Counted from the first letter of the stretch, positions 12,401-21,847 are shown. The stretch is DNA of 64,000 nt from Saccopteryx bilineata (GCF_036850765.1 NC_089492.1:164546296-164610295); one strand, 5' to 3'. Numbers and translations are program-made. The notes: generated from the sequence alone by a model not told the origin.

Positions 12401-15400
12401 GCAGATCGGAGAGGGCACACTGCTGGTCAGGAGGATAGCGTCCCTCGCGCGGTCCGCCTGCAGCTGCCCGGGCCGTGAAACTCGGGACGCCGAGGTAACC
12501 CATCACAGCTGCAAGTGCCCTTCTCCGGCCCTTTCCTTCTGATTTTACCTCCTCCTACTGTTGTTTTCACACTCTGCATCACCCAACAGCTGAGGATCCA
12601 TCTTACCCAGCCAGGCCATTCTTCTCCGTCTTCTGTTTTCACTGTGAGCTCTGCTCTGTCCAGATGGAGCTGATTTGGTGTTTCCCCTCAGGACCCCAGA
12701 AAAGCCTGTGCAGCACCCCCGTGTTCATCAGCAGAGTGTCTGTTAGTGTGACATCCACGTGGTGCTGTGCCGAGCTCCCTTGGGTCGCTTAGTGTCTGTT
12801 ACAGTTCTGTTGGCACATGGCCATCCGTGGCGAGAATAGTCACTTAATCAGATGGCTGGAAATTGCATATTCACATCCACACGGGCCACACGTGTGGATG
12901 GGTGGGAAGCCTGGTGGCCATGGGTTTCCCCGCTCCCACCGAGCAGGGGAGGGAAGCTGGCAGCAAGGCCCCTCAGAGCGCTCCCCCACAGAGAGACAGG
13001 CACCAGTGATTGTGCTGTCTGAGCCACTGGAGACATACAGACACATGGGGACCCCGTCTCAGGAATGCCCACCTCAGAGAGAAAGCCACACATCCAAGTA
13101 AATGAGCACAAGGGGCTCCAGGCACAGTGGACACAGAGTGGCCATTAGCCCAGGCGAGCACAGTGATAGCGCAGGGGGACATGTGGGCTCTCTGGGTGGA
13201 GCGGGCATTCCAGACAGAGAGGGCGCCACCTCTGTCCCCGTCCTCATCTCCATCCCCATCCCCATCCCCGAGCTACAGGTGGGTCAGCCTGGTTCAGCCT
13301 GGCCTAAGGTGTGGTTCAGGGCAGGGCAAGGCGTGCCAGTGCAGACATCAGGGCATGGGCAGGAGCTCCCCCTTCCTCCCCTCTAGGTTCTCTGGCTAGC
13401 CTAGCCTAATAGTTACCTTGACATAAACCAGTTGCTCCCAGTTTAATGGGAGCAACACAAATTTAATTTCACATGGGAGCCCCAAATACATGAGTCTTGA
13501 AGAAGTGATCAAAGCAGGCAGCTTTTATACTTTCTTACACCAGCTCTTCCTTAAGTAACTTGAATTCAAATGAGTTCATATGTGAAAATGGTATGGTTTG
13601 CTCCCCTTCAGGACTTTAGACTCAAGACTATGGAGCAGGACTAAAAGCTCAGAGGCTGGGCAAAGCTCGAGTCACATGAATTCTTGCAAGTGGATGGTCA
13701 CTGCTGAGGTCAGAGTCTGGGCTTCTAGGTTAGGGCTTCACAGGAGCAAGCAGGCCCGTGTCTGTGCCTCATTCACAAAGGAAGCTTAATATCATTGAGA
13801 ACTTATAGGACCCACTGTGCCTGGGGGGGAGGGAGTGACTTCCCAGTCCCACGATGCCCCTGGTGTCCTCCCCCTTTCCCAGGCACTGGGCAGTGGAGGT
13901 GCCCATGAGCTTCGGAGCCACGCCAGTGCCTTGCACCACGTGTTGGAGGAGTCGGCCTCCCTCCTCACCATGTTCTGGCGAGCGGCCTTGCCAAGCCCCC
14001 ACGGCCCTACGCTGCCTGGCCAAGTGGTAAGATGCCAGTGTTCTTGACTGGTACTACCCCCAGTTACCATGTTGCTCACTCAGTCCCTCAGATCCTGAAG
14101 GAGGAGCCCAACGGTGAACTGACACAGAGGGGACCTTAGAGGAGTGTTCCTAGGGGAGACCCCTCATCTGTGATGGCTGCTTCCAGTGTAGTTCTGACCA
14201 CATCTCTTCTGCTCCCAGCCCCCACTTCCCAGGATGAGAAATCAAAGAGGGAAGGAAAGGATACGGAGAAGGCAGAGACAGGAGAATCCCGGTAACCTAA
14301 GCTGTAAATGTGCAATGTCTTGAACTCTGAGGTTGGGCAAAGCTGCAGTTCAGGGACAGGTTAAAGCGTCAATACTCTTATCCACCCACCTTCCACAGAG
14401 CAGGATCGCAGAATGTCACCGCGAGATGGCCAGACTCTTGTAACCACCCTCGGGAATCCCAACACATACTTAAAGTCTGCATTTCTGGGTCTGGCCCTGG
14501 GGGGAGCCAGCCACCCCCAGGTGCCTGCTCTCTGGTTGGCTAGGCAGGTTTCAGAATCCTCTCCGAGGGCTTCTAATCCAGATTAATACCACTGACACCT
14601 TACAGGACTCAACTATGCTAATTCTAAGGGAGGAGACTTTTGCCATTTTGAAGTTGGCACAGATATCTACAAAACTAGACTGTCTTAAGCCAGCCCAATC
14701 TCCCCAGGCTTAATGTTCCTAACTGCCAAGGCTCACCTGTGCTGCCGAGTGAGGTCAGTGATGACGCAAGAACTTGCGCTCTGGTTCCCAGCTGGGAATC
14801 TCACTACCAGCCTGGAGTAGGGCTCTCAGCTGCAGGAGTGCAGCTGCTTCCCGCATGGGGGCCCCAGGTTCTCAGGCTCCTCCTCCTGAGCTGCCTGCAA
14901 CTGCAGGGTTTGAGACACTGTCATGGAGTTTAGTCTAGAAATAGGAATATTGTAGATTTTTTTTTTTCTTACAGAGACAGAGAGTCAGAGAGAGGGATAG
15001 ATAGGGACAGATAGGAATAGAGAAAGATGAGAAGCATCAATCATCAGTTTTTCGTTGTGACACCTTAGTTGTTCATTGATTGCTTTCTCATATGTGCCTT
15101 GACCACAGGCCTTCAGCAGACCGAGTATCCCCTTGCTCAAGCCAGCGACCTTGGGTCCAAGCTGGTGAGCTTTGCTCAAACCAGATGAGCCTGCGCTCAA
15201 GCTGGCTACCTCAGGGTCTTGAACCTGGGTCCTCCACATCCCAGTCCGACACTCTATCCACTGTACCACTGCCTGGTCAGGTTGGAATCTTATTTTGGAT
15301 TGTAAAGAGCCACACAGGGTGCTTTAGGCCTCTGACCATTGACAGACGGCCTGTCTCTCTTCCCCAGGGAGAGTCCATGAAAAGGGAACTTCTGGAACTG

Positions 15401-18010
15401 AGAACCAAACTGTCCAAACAGGAGAGCCTTTTTCAGAGCACCGCTGAGCGCCTGCGGATGGCCAGCCAGCAGAAGGAGAGCATGGAACAGTTCATTTTCA
15501 GCCACTGTGGGTGCCCCAGGCCAGGGAGCGGGAGAGGAAATGGGCTGGGGGTGGGGAGGCACTGATGTGACGTCCTGAACATCCGGTGCCCTGGGTCATC
15601 ATCATGCAGAGGGACAGTGGAACGGGCTCAACAGGATCCCCCAACCTGAGTGGCCAGAGAGACACACTTGAGAACACACACCGAAGGCAAGCCTGGGCCC
15701 AGCTGCTAACTTGTCTTGTTGGGCTCTTCTGTTGTTTCAGTAACCAGGACACATGATGTTTTGAAGAAGGCAAGGACTAATTTGGAGGTAAGAAACCCAC
15801 TGCCCCAGTCAAAGCCCGAGAGCTTGCCCCAAGACCTCCCCTGTGTCTCGTCAGTCTGCAGGAGACTCTCGACCTCCTCTGACCACGTAGGTTGATTGGT
15901 CCGCGTGTAGGAGCTCAGGTAGTCAACAGGCATCCTCTAGTTCCTGCTCCTCCAGCCTTTCATTGGGGCTCTCTCCCTGAGGGCCTGATGCTGCAGTTTG
16001 CTCTCACACGGCCATCATCTTCTCTCTGCTCCGGTTATCCTTTTGTGCCATGCCAGGACCCCGGAGAAGGCCATATAGCTGATACTGGAGATCAGGAACT
16101 GGCCTCTGATTTATTTTCAGTAAAGGGCTTCTGAGGTCAGTTCAGTGTTGGCGTTTTCTATGCAACTTGTGAAAAAAGTAAAAAATAAAAGCAAGATGTA
16201 TCCTAACAAACTGATTTCACTGCACACTATTGGGCTGAAAACAGCAGTTTGACTTCAATACATCCTTTTCTTTTCTTTTTTTCCCTGAAGTTGGAAACGG
16301 GGAGGCAGTCAGACAGACTCCCGCATGCGCCCGACTGGGATCCACCTGGCATGCCCACCAGGGGGCGATGCTCTGCCCATTTGGGGTGTTGCTCTTTTGC
16401 AACCAGAGCCACTCTAGCGCCTGGGGCAGAGGCCACGGAGCCATCCTCAGCGCACGGGCCATCTTTGCTCCAATGGAGCCTTGGCTGCAGGAGGGGAAGA
16501 GAGAGACAGAGAGGAAGGAGAGGGGGAGGGGTGGAGAAGCAGATGGGTGCTTCTCCTGTGTGCCCTGGCTGGGAATCGAACCCGGGACTCTTGCACGTCA
16601 GGCTGATGCTCTACCACTGAGCCAACTGGCCAGGGCCCATCTTTTTCTTTTTTAATTTAAACAGTATCACAAAAGAAAACTGTTGGGTCTTATTGACCTA
16701 AAAGAGAGTTTGGTAATAAATAACGGCTGAAACTTAAAGGGAAAGATCTGGTGTATAAGTAGACCATCTCCAGTTACTTAAAACACTAACACATTCCTTG
16801 GCAGGTGCTCCAAAGAAAAACTTGAGAAGTTTATAAAAACAAAACAAAACAAAACAAAAAAACAAAAACTTGAGATGTTAGAAATGGCTGAAAAACCAGA
16901 AACCAAGTCTTAACTTAGACTGTAATTTACCATAAGCAACAAGCGCCTCCCTAACTGGTCCCTGAAGGAATGCTGCCCCCCACAGTGTGCAATGGGTTGG
17001 GCCTGGATTGAATTCTGCCCCCCCTTTTGTTTTCCTAATTCCCTTCTGTTTTTCTCTGATTCCTTTCTTTCCTGAGCCTTTTTAGAAGAACACTTCCAAG
17101 ATTGCCTCTGTAAAGCCTTATTCCTGTCACAGCAAAGGTAACCCAATGGCTTCAGTACCACCAGCTTCCTCAGACTGAGAAGTTTCCTCTTTACTTCCGC
17201 TAGACCAGTGGTTGGCAAACTCATTAGTCAACAGAGCCAAATATCAACAGTGCAATGATTGAAATTTCTTTTGAGAGCCAAATTTTTTAAACTTAAACTA
17301 TATAGGTGGTACATTCCTTATCGAGGTAGCGCCCGCATGTGGTGTTTTGTGGAAGAGCCACACTCAAGGGGCCAAAGAGTTGCATGTGGCTCGCGAGCTG
17401 CAGTTTGCCGACGGGGCGCTAGGCCATTGCACAGGGCCTGAGGCCTGGGTTCTAACCTGGGCTTGTCACAACTAACTGGTTGTGTGGCTTTGGCCGGCCC
17501 CTTAGTCTCCGAGCCTGCTGCCACTCCTCTGTAAGAGGTGGCACTAGACCTAAATGACCTCTTGAGGTCCCTGCTGACTAGGCCCCTTTCTCTCCTAGTT
17601 AAATAAATGGGACATAATGGGACACTTGGTGCAGCCCTTTCTTTCCTCTGAGCTGTCTGTGTGTGTGCATGTGTCATACTAAGCACTTCTTTTCCTGGGA
17701 GGTCACAGAAGCCATCATTTGGCTCCAAAGTGAATTGGACAGTGAGCTGGCCTCTGAAGAGGGGGTGCTAGGATCCGGCCACCCTGAGTGCAGTGGCTTT
17801 GAGCAGGATGTCACCATACAAGGAGATGGGGAGCTTTCCTCTAACCTGGTGGCACAGAGCATCTCCTCAGCTCATCCTCTTAACAGGGTCTCTGTGCTCG
17901 CACTTCTGTCCAGCCTCAGCGCCCCGCAGGGCCTAGTAACAGACTCACTTTATTCTGTTTGTCTCCAGGTGAAATCCCTAAGGGCTCTGCCGTGTGCTCC
18001 AGTCTCGTGA
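236..18010 (+). CDS. PDE4DIP: Myomegalin (PDE4DIP), C-terminal part, 12 exons, 5' end outside the window
   Basis: Coding exons: 236-490, 1693-1824, 2463-2588, 4177-4366, 4858-4982, 7960-8199, 11586-11699, 12265-12494, 13883-14026, 15368-15506, 15741-15787, 17969-18010. All internal borders are AG/GT and every phase joins, giving about 594 codons to a TGA. I recognise the product from the myomegalin C-terminus: NPAQLHSSPRG, SELQIYEALYG, KLEGD, SASLLTMFWRAALP, QQKESMEQFI, TRTHDVLKKARTNLE and the final VKSLRALPC. Myomegalin is a large coiled-coil scaffold paralogous to CDK5RAP2. It anchors phosphodiesterase 4D and AKAP9 at the Golgi and centrosome and helps microtubule nucleation. The visible part is almost wholly coiled coil with Ser/Pro linkers and holds two related CM2-like heptad motifs. 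No break is seen. The paralogue CDK5RAP2 and the NBPF family are alternatives, but the C-terminal wording fits PDE4DIP best. Confidence 0.93.
1693..1824 (+). CDS. PDE4DIP: PDE4DIP coding exon B (first CM2-like coiled-coil motif)
   Basis: A 132-nt exon after GCTGCAG, ending AGGG|GTAGGC. It encodes ADLLEEHLGEIHNLRQHLE then SICVNDHLREQLEHRL, a strong heptad pattern. The core (LR..LE.SI.VN..LR.QLE) recurs in the exon at 7960, which points to an internal duplication. Confidence 0.92.
2463..2588 (+). CDS. PDE4DIP: PDE4DIP coding exon C
   Basis: A 126-nt exon after GGAACAG, ending CCAGAG|GTGGGT. It encodes STSNFYSQGLES followed by REENRSLQAQLSHVSR, a short linker leading into coiled coil. Phases match exons B and D. 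Confidence 0.92.
3593..3812 (+). mobile_element. tRNA-derived SINE, type 3 (GCCTGACCTGTGGTGG head)
   Basis: Head GCCTGACCTGTGGTGGCGCA, TC-rich middle, A-rich tail. Flanked by AAAATGATGACAAT on both sides. Lies in the PDE4DIP intron C-D. Confidence 0.88.
4177..4366 (+). CDS. PDE4DIP: PDE4DIP coding exon D
   Basis: A 190-nt exon after CCTCCAG, ending CTCCAG|GTCAGG. It encodes a continuous Glu/Gln/Leu-rich coiled coil (RSRLQELEVDLEHQ, LLEDLKEKQQEILHF) typical of this scaffold. Confidence 0.93.
4858..4982 (+). CDS. PDE4DIP: PDE4DIP coding exon E
   Basis: A 125-nt exon after CCTGCAG, ending TGAAAG|GTACAA. It encodes LQHKLALLQQQCEEKQQLF then LQSELQIYEALYGDSK, ending the coiled coil of exon D. The frame stays open into the next intron, which is coincidental. 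Confidence 0.93.
5217..5535 (+). mobile_element. tRNA-derived SINE, type 2 (GCCTGACCAGGCGGTGG head)
   Basis: Tail of TCTCTCTGACTCTATAAAAA form. Target-site duplication AAAAATAGGCCAC at 5200 and 5536. Confidence 0.88.
5906..6184 (+). mobile_element. tRNA-derived SINE, type 4, with AT-rich internal insertion
   Basis: Head GCCCTGCCAGTTAGCTCAGT (tRNA A box), (AAAC)n tail, target-site duplication CAGTGGTAG at 5897 and 6185. About 60 bp of A-rich DNA interrupts it near 5950-6008. Confidence 0.8.
6194..7950. other. PDE4DIP intron E-F, no feature recognised
   Basis: AT-rich intronic DNA without a repeat or exon that I can name. Confidence 0.4.
7960..8199 (+). CDS. PDE4DIP: PDE4DIP coding exon F (second CM2-like motif)
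   Basis: A 240-nt exon after CTTTCAG, ending CCAAG|GTAGGA. It encodes SSDLSHLVAEIQALRGQLE then QSIQVNNNLRLQLEQQL, followed by a Ser/Pro/Gly linker. The first half resembles exon B and the CM2 segment of the paralogue CDK5RAP2, which in that family binds pericentrin/AKAP9-type partners. The functional transfer is inference. Confidence 0.92.
8335..8670 (+). repeat. MIR SINE fragment split by a younger SINE
   Basis: CTACCACTTGCTGGTGTTTG and TTAGTTTCCTCATTTTTTAG follow the MIR consensus. It continues after 8645 with AGATGCAGATAATAAT. Confidence 0.65.
8482..8645 (+). mobile_element. tRNA-derived SINE, type 4, inside the MIR
   Basis: GCCCTGGCC...AGCTCAGTTGGTTAGAGC head, (CT)n and A-rich tail. AGATG(T/C)AGATAATA repeats on both sides. 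Confidence 0.78.
8816..8965 (-). repeat. MIR-like fragment
   Basis: ATTCGAACC and the pattern of flanking words follow the MIR consensus on the opposite strand. Confidence 0.4.
9568..9976 (-). mobile_element. VES-like SINE, type 1
   Basis: Reverse complement of the CCCTGGCCGGTTGGCTCAG head at 9976 down to a T run. Target-site duplication TGTGGCTGTTA at 9557 and 9977. Several long ORFs here are artefacts. Confidence 0.92.
10001..10195 (+). mobile_element. tRNA-derived SINE, type 4, degenerate
   Basis: GCCCTGGCTGGATGTTCAGT head, ATCCCTGGTAAGGGCACATA box, (CT)n and A-rich end. Confidence 0.7.
10615..10980 (+). mobile_element. VES-like SINE, type 1
   Basis: GGCCTTGGCTGGTTGGCTCA head, GATTTGATTCCCGGTCAGGG B box, A-rich tail. 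Confidence 0.85.
11138..11311 (+). mobile_element. SINE, type 3, lacking its TC tract
   Basis: Flanked by AACTACAA(T/C)TCACTTT at 11121 and 11313. The pyrimidine tract is reduced to a C run. Confidence 0.82.
11586..11699 (+). CDS. PDE4DIP: PDE4DIP coding exon G
   Basis: A 114-nt exon after CCCCTAG, ending AGATG|GTAAAT. It encodes a Ser/Pro/Ala-rich linker with SPPVRDVGMD and SFSSSPSAAPGADK, the less conserved part of the C-terminus. Confidence 0.86.
12265..12494 (+). CDS. PDE4DIP: PDE4DIP coding exon H
   Basis: A 230-nt exon after TTTCCAG, ending CCGAG|GTAACC. It encodes SSPVMKNPPKLEGD, DGSFANKHGHHIIGHIDDY and SALRQQIGEGTLL, very characteristic of myomegalin. Confidence 0.93.
13883..14026 (+). 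CDS. PDE4DIP: PDE4DIP coding exon I
   Basis: A 144-nt exon of 48 whole codons after TTCCCAG, ending AAGTG|GTAAGA. It encodes HELRSHASALHHVLEESA and SLLTMFWRAALPSPHG, a conserved amphipathic helical block. Confidence 0.93.
14957..15281 (-). mobile_element. SINE, type 2
   Basis: Reverse complement of the GCCTGACCAGGCAGTGG head at 15281, poly-T start. It lies just before PDE4DIP exon J. Confidence 0.85.
15368..15506 (+). CDS. PDE4DIP: PDE4DIP coding exon J
   Basis: A 139-nt exon after TCCCCAG, ending CCACT|GTGGGT. It encodes the last coiled coil, with KRELLELRTKLSKQESLFQ and SQQKESMEQFIFSH. Confidence 0.93.
15741..15787 (+). CDS. PDE4DIP: PDE4DIP coding exon K
   Basis: A 47-nt exon after TGTTTCAG, ending TTGGAG|GTAAGA. 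It encodes LTRTHDVLKKARTNLE, an almost invariant signature of the myomegalin end. It finishes in phase 0. Confidence 0.93.
16275..16637 (-). mobile_element. VES-like SINE, type 1
   Basis: Head at 16636 reading leftward. CATC(C/T)TTTTCTTTT at both ends. Confidence 0.9.
17206..17416. mobile_element. hAT-like nonautonomous DNA transposon
   Basis: Starts CAGTGGTTGGCAAAC and ends with the decayed counterpart GTTTGCCGAC. 8-bp duplication CGCTAG(A/G)C at 17198 and 17417. Related copy at 42758. Confidence 0.7.
17417..17600 (+). repeat. MIR-like fragment
   Basis: GTTGTGTGGCTTTGG and the following words resemble the MIR core. Confidence 0.4.
17702..17968 (+). other. Possible alternative in-frame 5' extension of the last PDE4DIP exon
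   Basis: Between exons K and L the phase-0 frame is open from 17663 to the PDE4DIP stop. A possible acceptor (CTTCTTTTCCTGGGAG) lies at 17701, and reading from 17702 adds 89 codons (VTEAIIWLQSELDSELASEE and on) before VKSL. An internal exon 17702-17887 would also be phase 0 on both sides, but its donor GTCTCT is weak. Chance openness is possible. Transcript data would decide. Confidence 0.3.
17969..18010 (+). CDS. PDE4DIP: PDE4DIP terminal coding exon L
   Basis: After GTCTCCAG the frame reads VKSLRALPCAPVS and stops at TGA 18008-18010. Phase 0 fits exon K. The same frame is open upstream across the intron to 17663, see the alternative exon entry. Confidence 0.92.
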   Translation: MKSLRALPCAPVS

Positions 18011-18940
18011 CCCCTGCCTTCAGGAAGGATAGATCTGCCCCCCTCTGGTGCAGCTCCCTGTCTGCGGGAGAGATGTTGGCCCTACTCCTCCACTCCTGCT
18101 GGGGGTCTAGAAGGAACCAGTCGTGGCGTGGGGCAGGGCGGAAGGCGGAGCCCTCCCTGCACTGACTGCCTACACCGGCCCCCCGCTGCTCAGCACTAAG
18201 CAAACACGTAGTTTGTAGAGGACTGTGTGGCTTTGCTTCTGAATGCCCGGCTCAATGGGAACCAGCAACAGCACAGTCTCGCCTCAGCAACTATCCTCAG
18301 ATGGTCAACTCAGGGGAAACAGGGCACTGCTGCCCACGGATGGAGCACGTGGTCCCAACACTGGAGCTCCTCGGCAGCTCTGAAAGCACCCGTCGGAGCA
18401 GGGTGCCCTGCGGGACTGTGGGGCTCACCGGCACCACTCACAGACCCATATACCTGCCGGGGCAGCTCAGCTGGGCACCCAATACAGCAGCACCATGTTC
18501 CTGAATCCACCTGGTGGAAGGGGGGACTCCAGGATACCATCTCATGCTCAGCCCAGCACCTCTTATTTCTATTTATGATCTCCAAAGTGTACTGACCTCA
18601 CTCTAGATATGCTGTCCTATTTTATCACCCTACCTTCTCCAGGGTATTGGGGACTGATGGCCAGACCAAACCACTGAGTCTTGTCTAAAGCAAACCAGTG
18701 ACCATATTTAGGTGGCATGTGAGACCCCAGTTGTGCTAAAGCCTAGTTTGTCTCCACAGTTCTCTGGAATGTGTGTGTGTATAAATGTATGATATATATT
18801 TATATATGTTGCTATAGCGATATGTTGAAGGCCGACATAACTGGTGGACAGGGTCTGGAGAGGAAGTGAAACCTTATTTTCCTGGTGGCTATTAGAGCAA
18901 AATGTGCATAAAGAAATAAAAAGGTTTTCTTCGCCTGCAC
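18011..18940 (+). other. PDE4DIP: PDE4DIP 3' UTR
   Basis: Sequence from the stop to just past the AATAAA at 18,915. It has no SINE, unlike the neighbouring DNA, which fits a transcribed UTR. An AT-rich run with TATATATTTATATATG lies near 18,790. Confidence 0.6.
18915..18920 (+). terminator. PDE4DIP: Poly(A) signal AATAAA for PDE4DIP
   Basis: A canonical AATAAA about 905 nt after the stop, followed about 20 nt later by a GT-rich stretch (TGTGTGCAGTGTCTG), the usual layout of a cleavage site. It is the first AATAAA that I see after the stop codon. Confidence 0.65.
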
Positions 18941-20570
18941 TGTGTGCAGTGTCTGCTCTGTCTCAGCTGAGAGTGTAGAAACAGGAAGGACACCCTGCCC
19001 TGGAGAAGCGGTCTTATGCTTGAAGTCTAAGTTTAGAAGACAGAGGTTTTCTTTTTGTCATTTTGTAAGAATCTTGTCTAAAATATATATACAAGCAGTC
19101 CTCCTCAACTCTGGTGTCTCAGGATCAGCCGTGGGGACTAGAGAAGCTACTTGCTGGGCCCCAGCCTGACAGCTTCAGCTGGCATGAGCCCTGGGATCTG
19201 CATATGCACAAAAGCTCCCCAGAGGCCTGTTGCAGGTGGGCTACAGACCACGTTTGAGAGATACTTTCATAACACTGACTCAAAGCCAGAACTAATCTTA
19301 GCTTAATTCATAACCTCAAATCACAAAGTATATTTTATCCCATAAATGTTGACATAGATCTTAAAAATATTCCTTGGGGAATGTCCTTTGTTCTGCCACT
19401 TGCTTTCCAGAACTGTGGCTTTCCATGCCAGTTATTTCTTAGAAACAGTTAGAAATGTAAACAACAGACTCCAGCTGAACTCCAGCCATACCTTCCTTTC
19501 AGTCGCTGGTGTGACCGCCAGGTGTTCACACACAGCTGTTTCAGGATGTCCATGAGTGTCTTCAGCGCTCAGTACAGAGTAACTTGCTGGAAGATTCAGC
19601 AAAATGGGTGAAAAGTTGGCAAAACTATTCATGAGTCTTTTCTTTATGGCATTACAGGTTTCTACTGGTAACATTACATTATTTCCAAGAAATATTTCTC
19701 ATTAAATGGCTTCTGTACTAAGGGTGACACATAGCCAATGACTGCCACTAAACGCTGACTTAATGACTAGAAATCTACTTGGCTTACAATTTACGTTGTA
19801 ACCCAGTGGTCAGCGTCAAACCTTTAGGGTTAAGGAGGGTCAAGGCCTTTAAGCAGCAGTCACAGCTGAGGGGCTTACTGTGCACACCACTCCATCAGCA
19901 GGGGCACACCAGACAGAAACCCCCTGATGCCCCCTGGGAGCACCAACCCGAAACGGTACAAAGCTGGGGGGGAGGTGGCACTTTGAAACATATATGTACA
20001 GAGTGCCCTCCTGGTGCTTACTGTGGTTTTGGAAACCATCAAAAACGTTAATGAAAAATGCTGCAATTTCTTTATGATCTGATGGACAATCCCAAGAAGC
20101 AGAAACACAACGTGGATTCAGCCTCTGTTCATTTAAGAGTGAACTCCTCTGCCTGGAGCAGGAACAGCTGTCTAAAGCTTTCAGACAGAAAGCTTCCAGA
20201 CGCCACCACGCCCCGTCGTCTTGTCTGCTCACCGTTCAGCTTTAGGAACTCGATGCCAACTTCTCTTTACCCTTATTCTGTCTCACAAATAAACCACTGC
20301 ATCTCTCACCTCGCTGCGGTGGCTGCTGCGCTTAGGAGCCTCATAGACTTGTGGTTTGGGACAGAATGCAAGCAACAAGGACGCAACTCTGAGACTGGCC
20401 AGAAAATGGTAGCATTTTTTTCACCAGCGGCTTGGGTGCAATGGACAGATTCACAGAGAGACACAAACTACTGACACTGACTCAAGAAGATGCAGAAAAC
20501 CCAAACAGAACTGTAACAAGGAGGTTCAAGGAGGAATTTTAAAACTTCCCATAAAGAAAGGCCCAGGCCC
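18941..20570. other. Intergenic DNA between the convergent PDE4DIP and WDR3 tails
   Basis: No exon, SINE or gene recognised. ORFs here are short and lack splice context. It lies where the PDE4DIP and WDR3 neighbourhoods meet. Confidence 0.5.
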
Positions 20571-20674
20571 AAAGTATTGTATAAGTCCATTTCTTTTCCT
20601 AAAACATTCCCAACTCCCCATGGCCCTCCCATGTACACACTCTATGTATACAGTGCATCAGTCACCCAGACGCC

Positions 20675-20806
20675 CAGCAGGGAGTCTCAGCTCAACTTCA
20701 CTTTATTTAGAAACAACTTTTCTATTGAGAGAAGTATAAACAGCAGGGAGTCTCAGCTCAACTTCACTTTATTTAGAAACAACTTTTCTATTGAGAGAAG
20801 TAGAAA
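20675..20806 (-). repeat. 66-bp tandem duplication carrying a poly(A) signal twice
   Basis: Copy 1 at 20675-20740 and copy 2 at 20741-20806, near identical (CAGCAGGGAGTCTCAGCTCA begins each). Each holds CTTTATTTAG on the plus strand, that is AAATAAA on the strand of WDR3. Confidence 0.85.
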
Positions 20807-21336
20807 CAATCAGCAAGTAGGATATTTTTATATATAAATATAAAAACTTGCAAGAGGTTAGGTATAAGGAGGCTGCTCTAGATAATTCTATGGTCCTGGT
20901 CAGCTCTCCAAGTCCACGACTGCATTTATGGAAGGAGGACATTCTACAGTGTGTCTGAGTTCTCAGGAGGAGAGCACAGACCAACAAATCAACCAGCAAA
21001 TCAGCCACAGAAAAATCAGATCAACTTTTGAAATATTCCTTTCAAGTCTAGTGAAATGAAGACCTAGTTAAAAAAAAAATCTTCGCTCCCTGCTACAATA
21101 TAACAGGAATAATTCCTAAAAGGCTCAGCCTTCCAGGGCACAGAAAAGATTTTAAACTAATTCTGGGTCAAATCCAAGAAATGGAGCCCACAGGCCCATG
21201 TTGGAACTGCCTCAGGCAAAGCTGGGACCACATCCTGAGATGTTTGGCAGCACAGGAAATTGTTATTTGGTTACTTTTAAGTTGATATGGGCTCTACTGC
21301 TGCTTAGTTTAGAAGTCCCTTAAAAGAAAAAGTAGA

Positions 21337-21657
21337 GGCCTGACCAGGCGGTGGTGCAGTGGATAGAGCGTCGGACTGGAATGCGGAAGACCCAGGTTCG
21401 AGACCCCAAGGTCGCCAGCTTGAACGCGGGCTCATCTGGTTTGAGCAAAAGCTCACCAGCTTGGACCCAAGGTCACTGGCTTGAGCAAGGGGTCACTCGG
21501 TCTGCTGTAGACCCTCGGTCAAGTCACATATGAGAAAGCAATCAATGAACAACTAAGGTGTTGCAACAAAAAATGATGATTGATGCTTTTCATGTCTGTC
21601 CCTGTCTATCCGTCTCTCTGACTCTCTCTCTCTGTAAAAAAAAAAAAAAAAAAAAAA
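21337..21657 (+). mobile_element. SINE, type 2, just behind the WDR3 stop codon
   Basis: GCCTGACCAGGCGGTGGTGC head, 20-base A run, target-site duplication AAGAAAAAGTAGA at 21324 and 21658. Antisense to WDR3, so its A run would be a U tract about 35 nt past the stop in the transcript. Confidence 0.92.
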
Positions 21658-21691
21658 AAGAAAAAGTAGAAAAAGGCACCACATTTCAGTT

Positions 21692-21847
21692 CTAAGTCAG
21701 TGTTAAAATCAACTTCTCTCTCTTTCTCCTCTTCCTTTTCTTCTCTTCCAGATGGCTGGTAGCATCAGCAAAAAACATAACTTCACTCTTTGCCTCACAT
21801 TCCCTCTTGAGAAACTCAAGACCTGCCATATTGAAGCCAATAACATC
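21692..21847 (-). CDS. WDR3: WDR3 last coding exon 27, residues 892-942
   Basis: 156 nt after CCTCCCAG. It encodes [39 protein letters not shown] and the basic end [10 protein letters not shown], then stop. Confidence 0.95.
   Translation of the reverse strand, partial: DVIGFNMAGLEFLKRECEAKSEVMFFADATSHLEEKKRKRRKREKLILTLT

Larger units (their letters stand above)
20675..21691 (-). other. WDR3: Probable WDR3 3' UTR
   Basis: Sequence downstream of the stop on the minus strand. It holds an antisense SINE at 21337-21657 and two AAATAAA signals within a 66-bp tandem duplication. The extent is inferred from those signals. Confidence 0.4.

Noticed and set aside
13100..13400. Two overlapping GC-rich ORFs of 90-94 codons
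   Set aside because: Inside a PDE4DIP intron, no family match and no in-phase splice sites.
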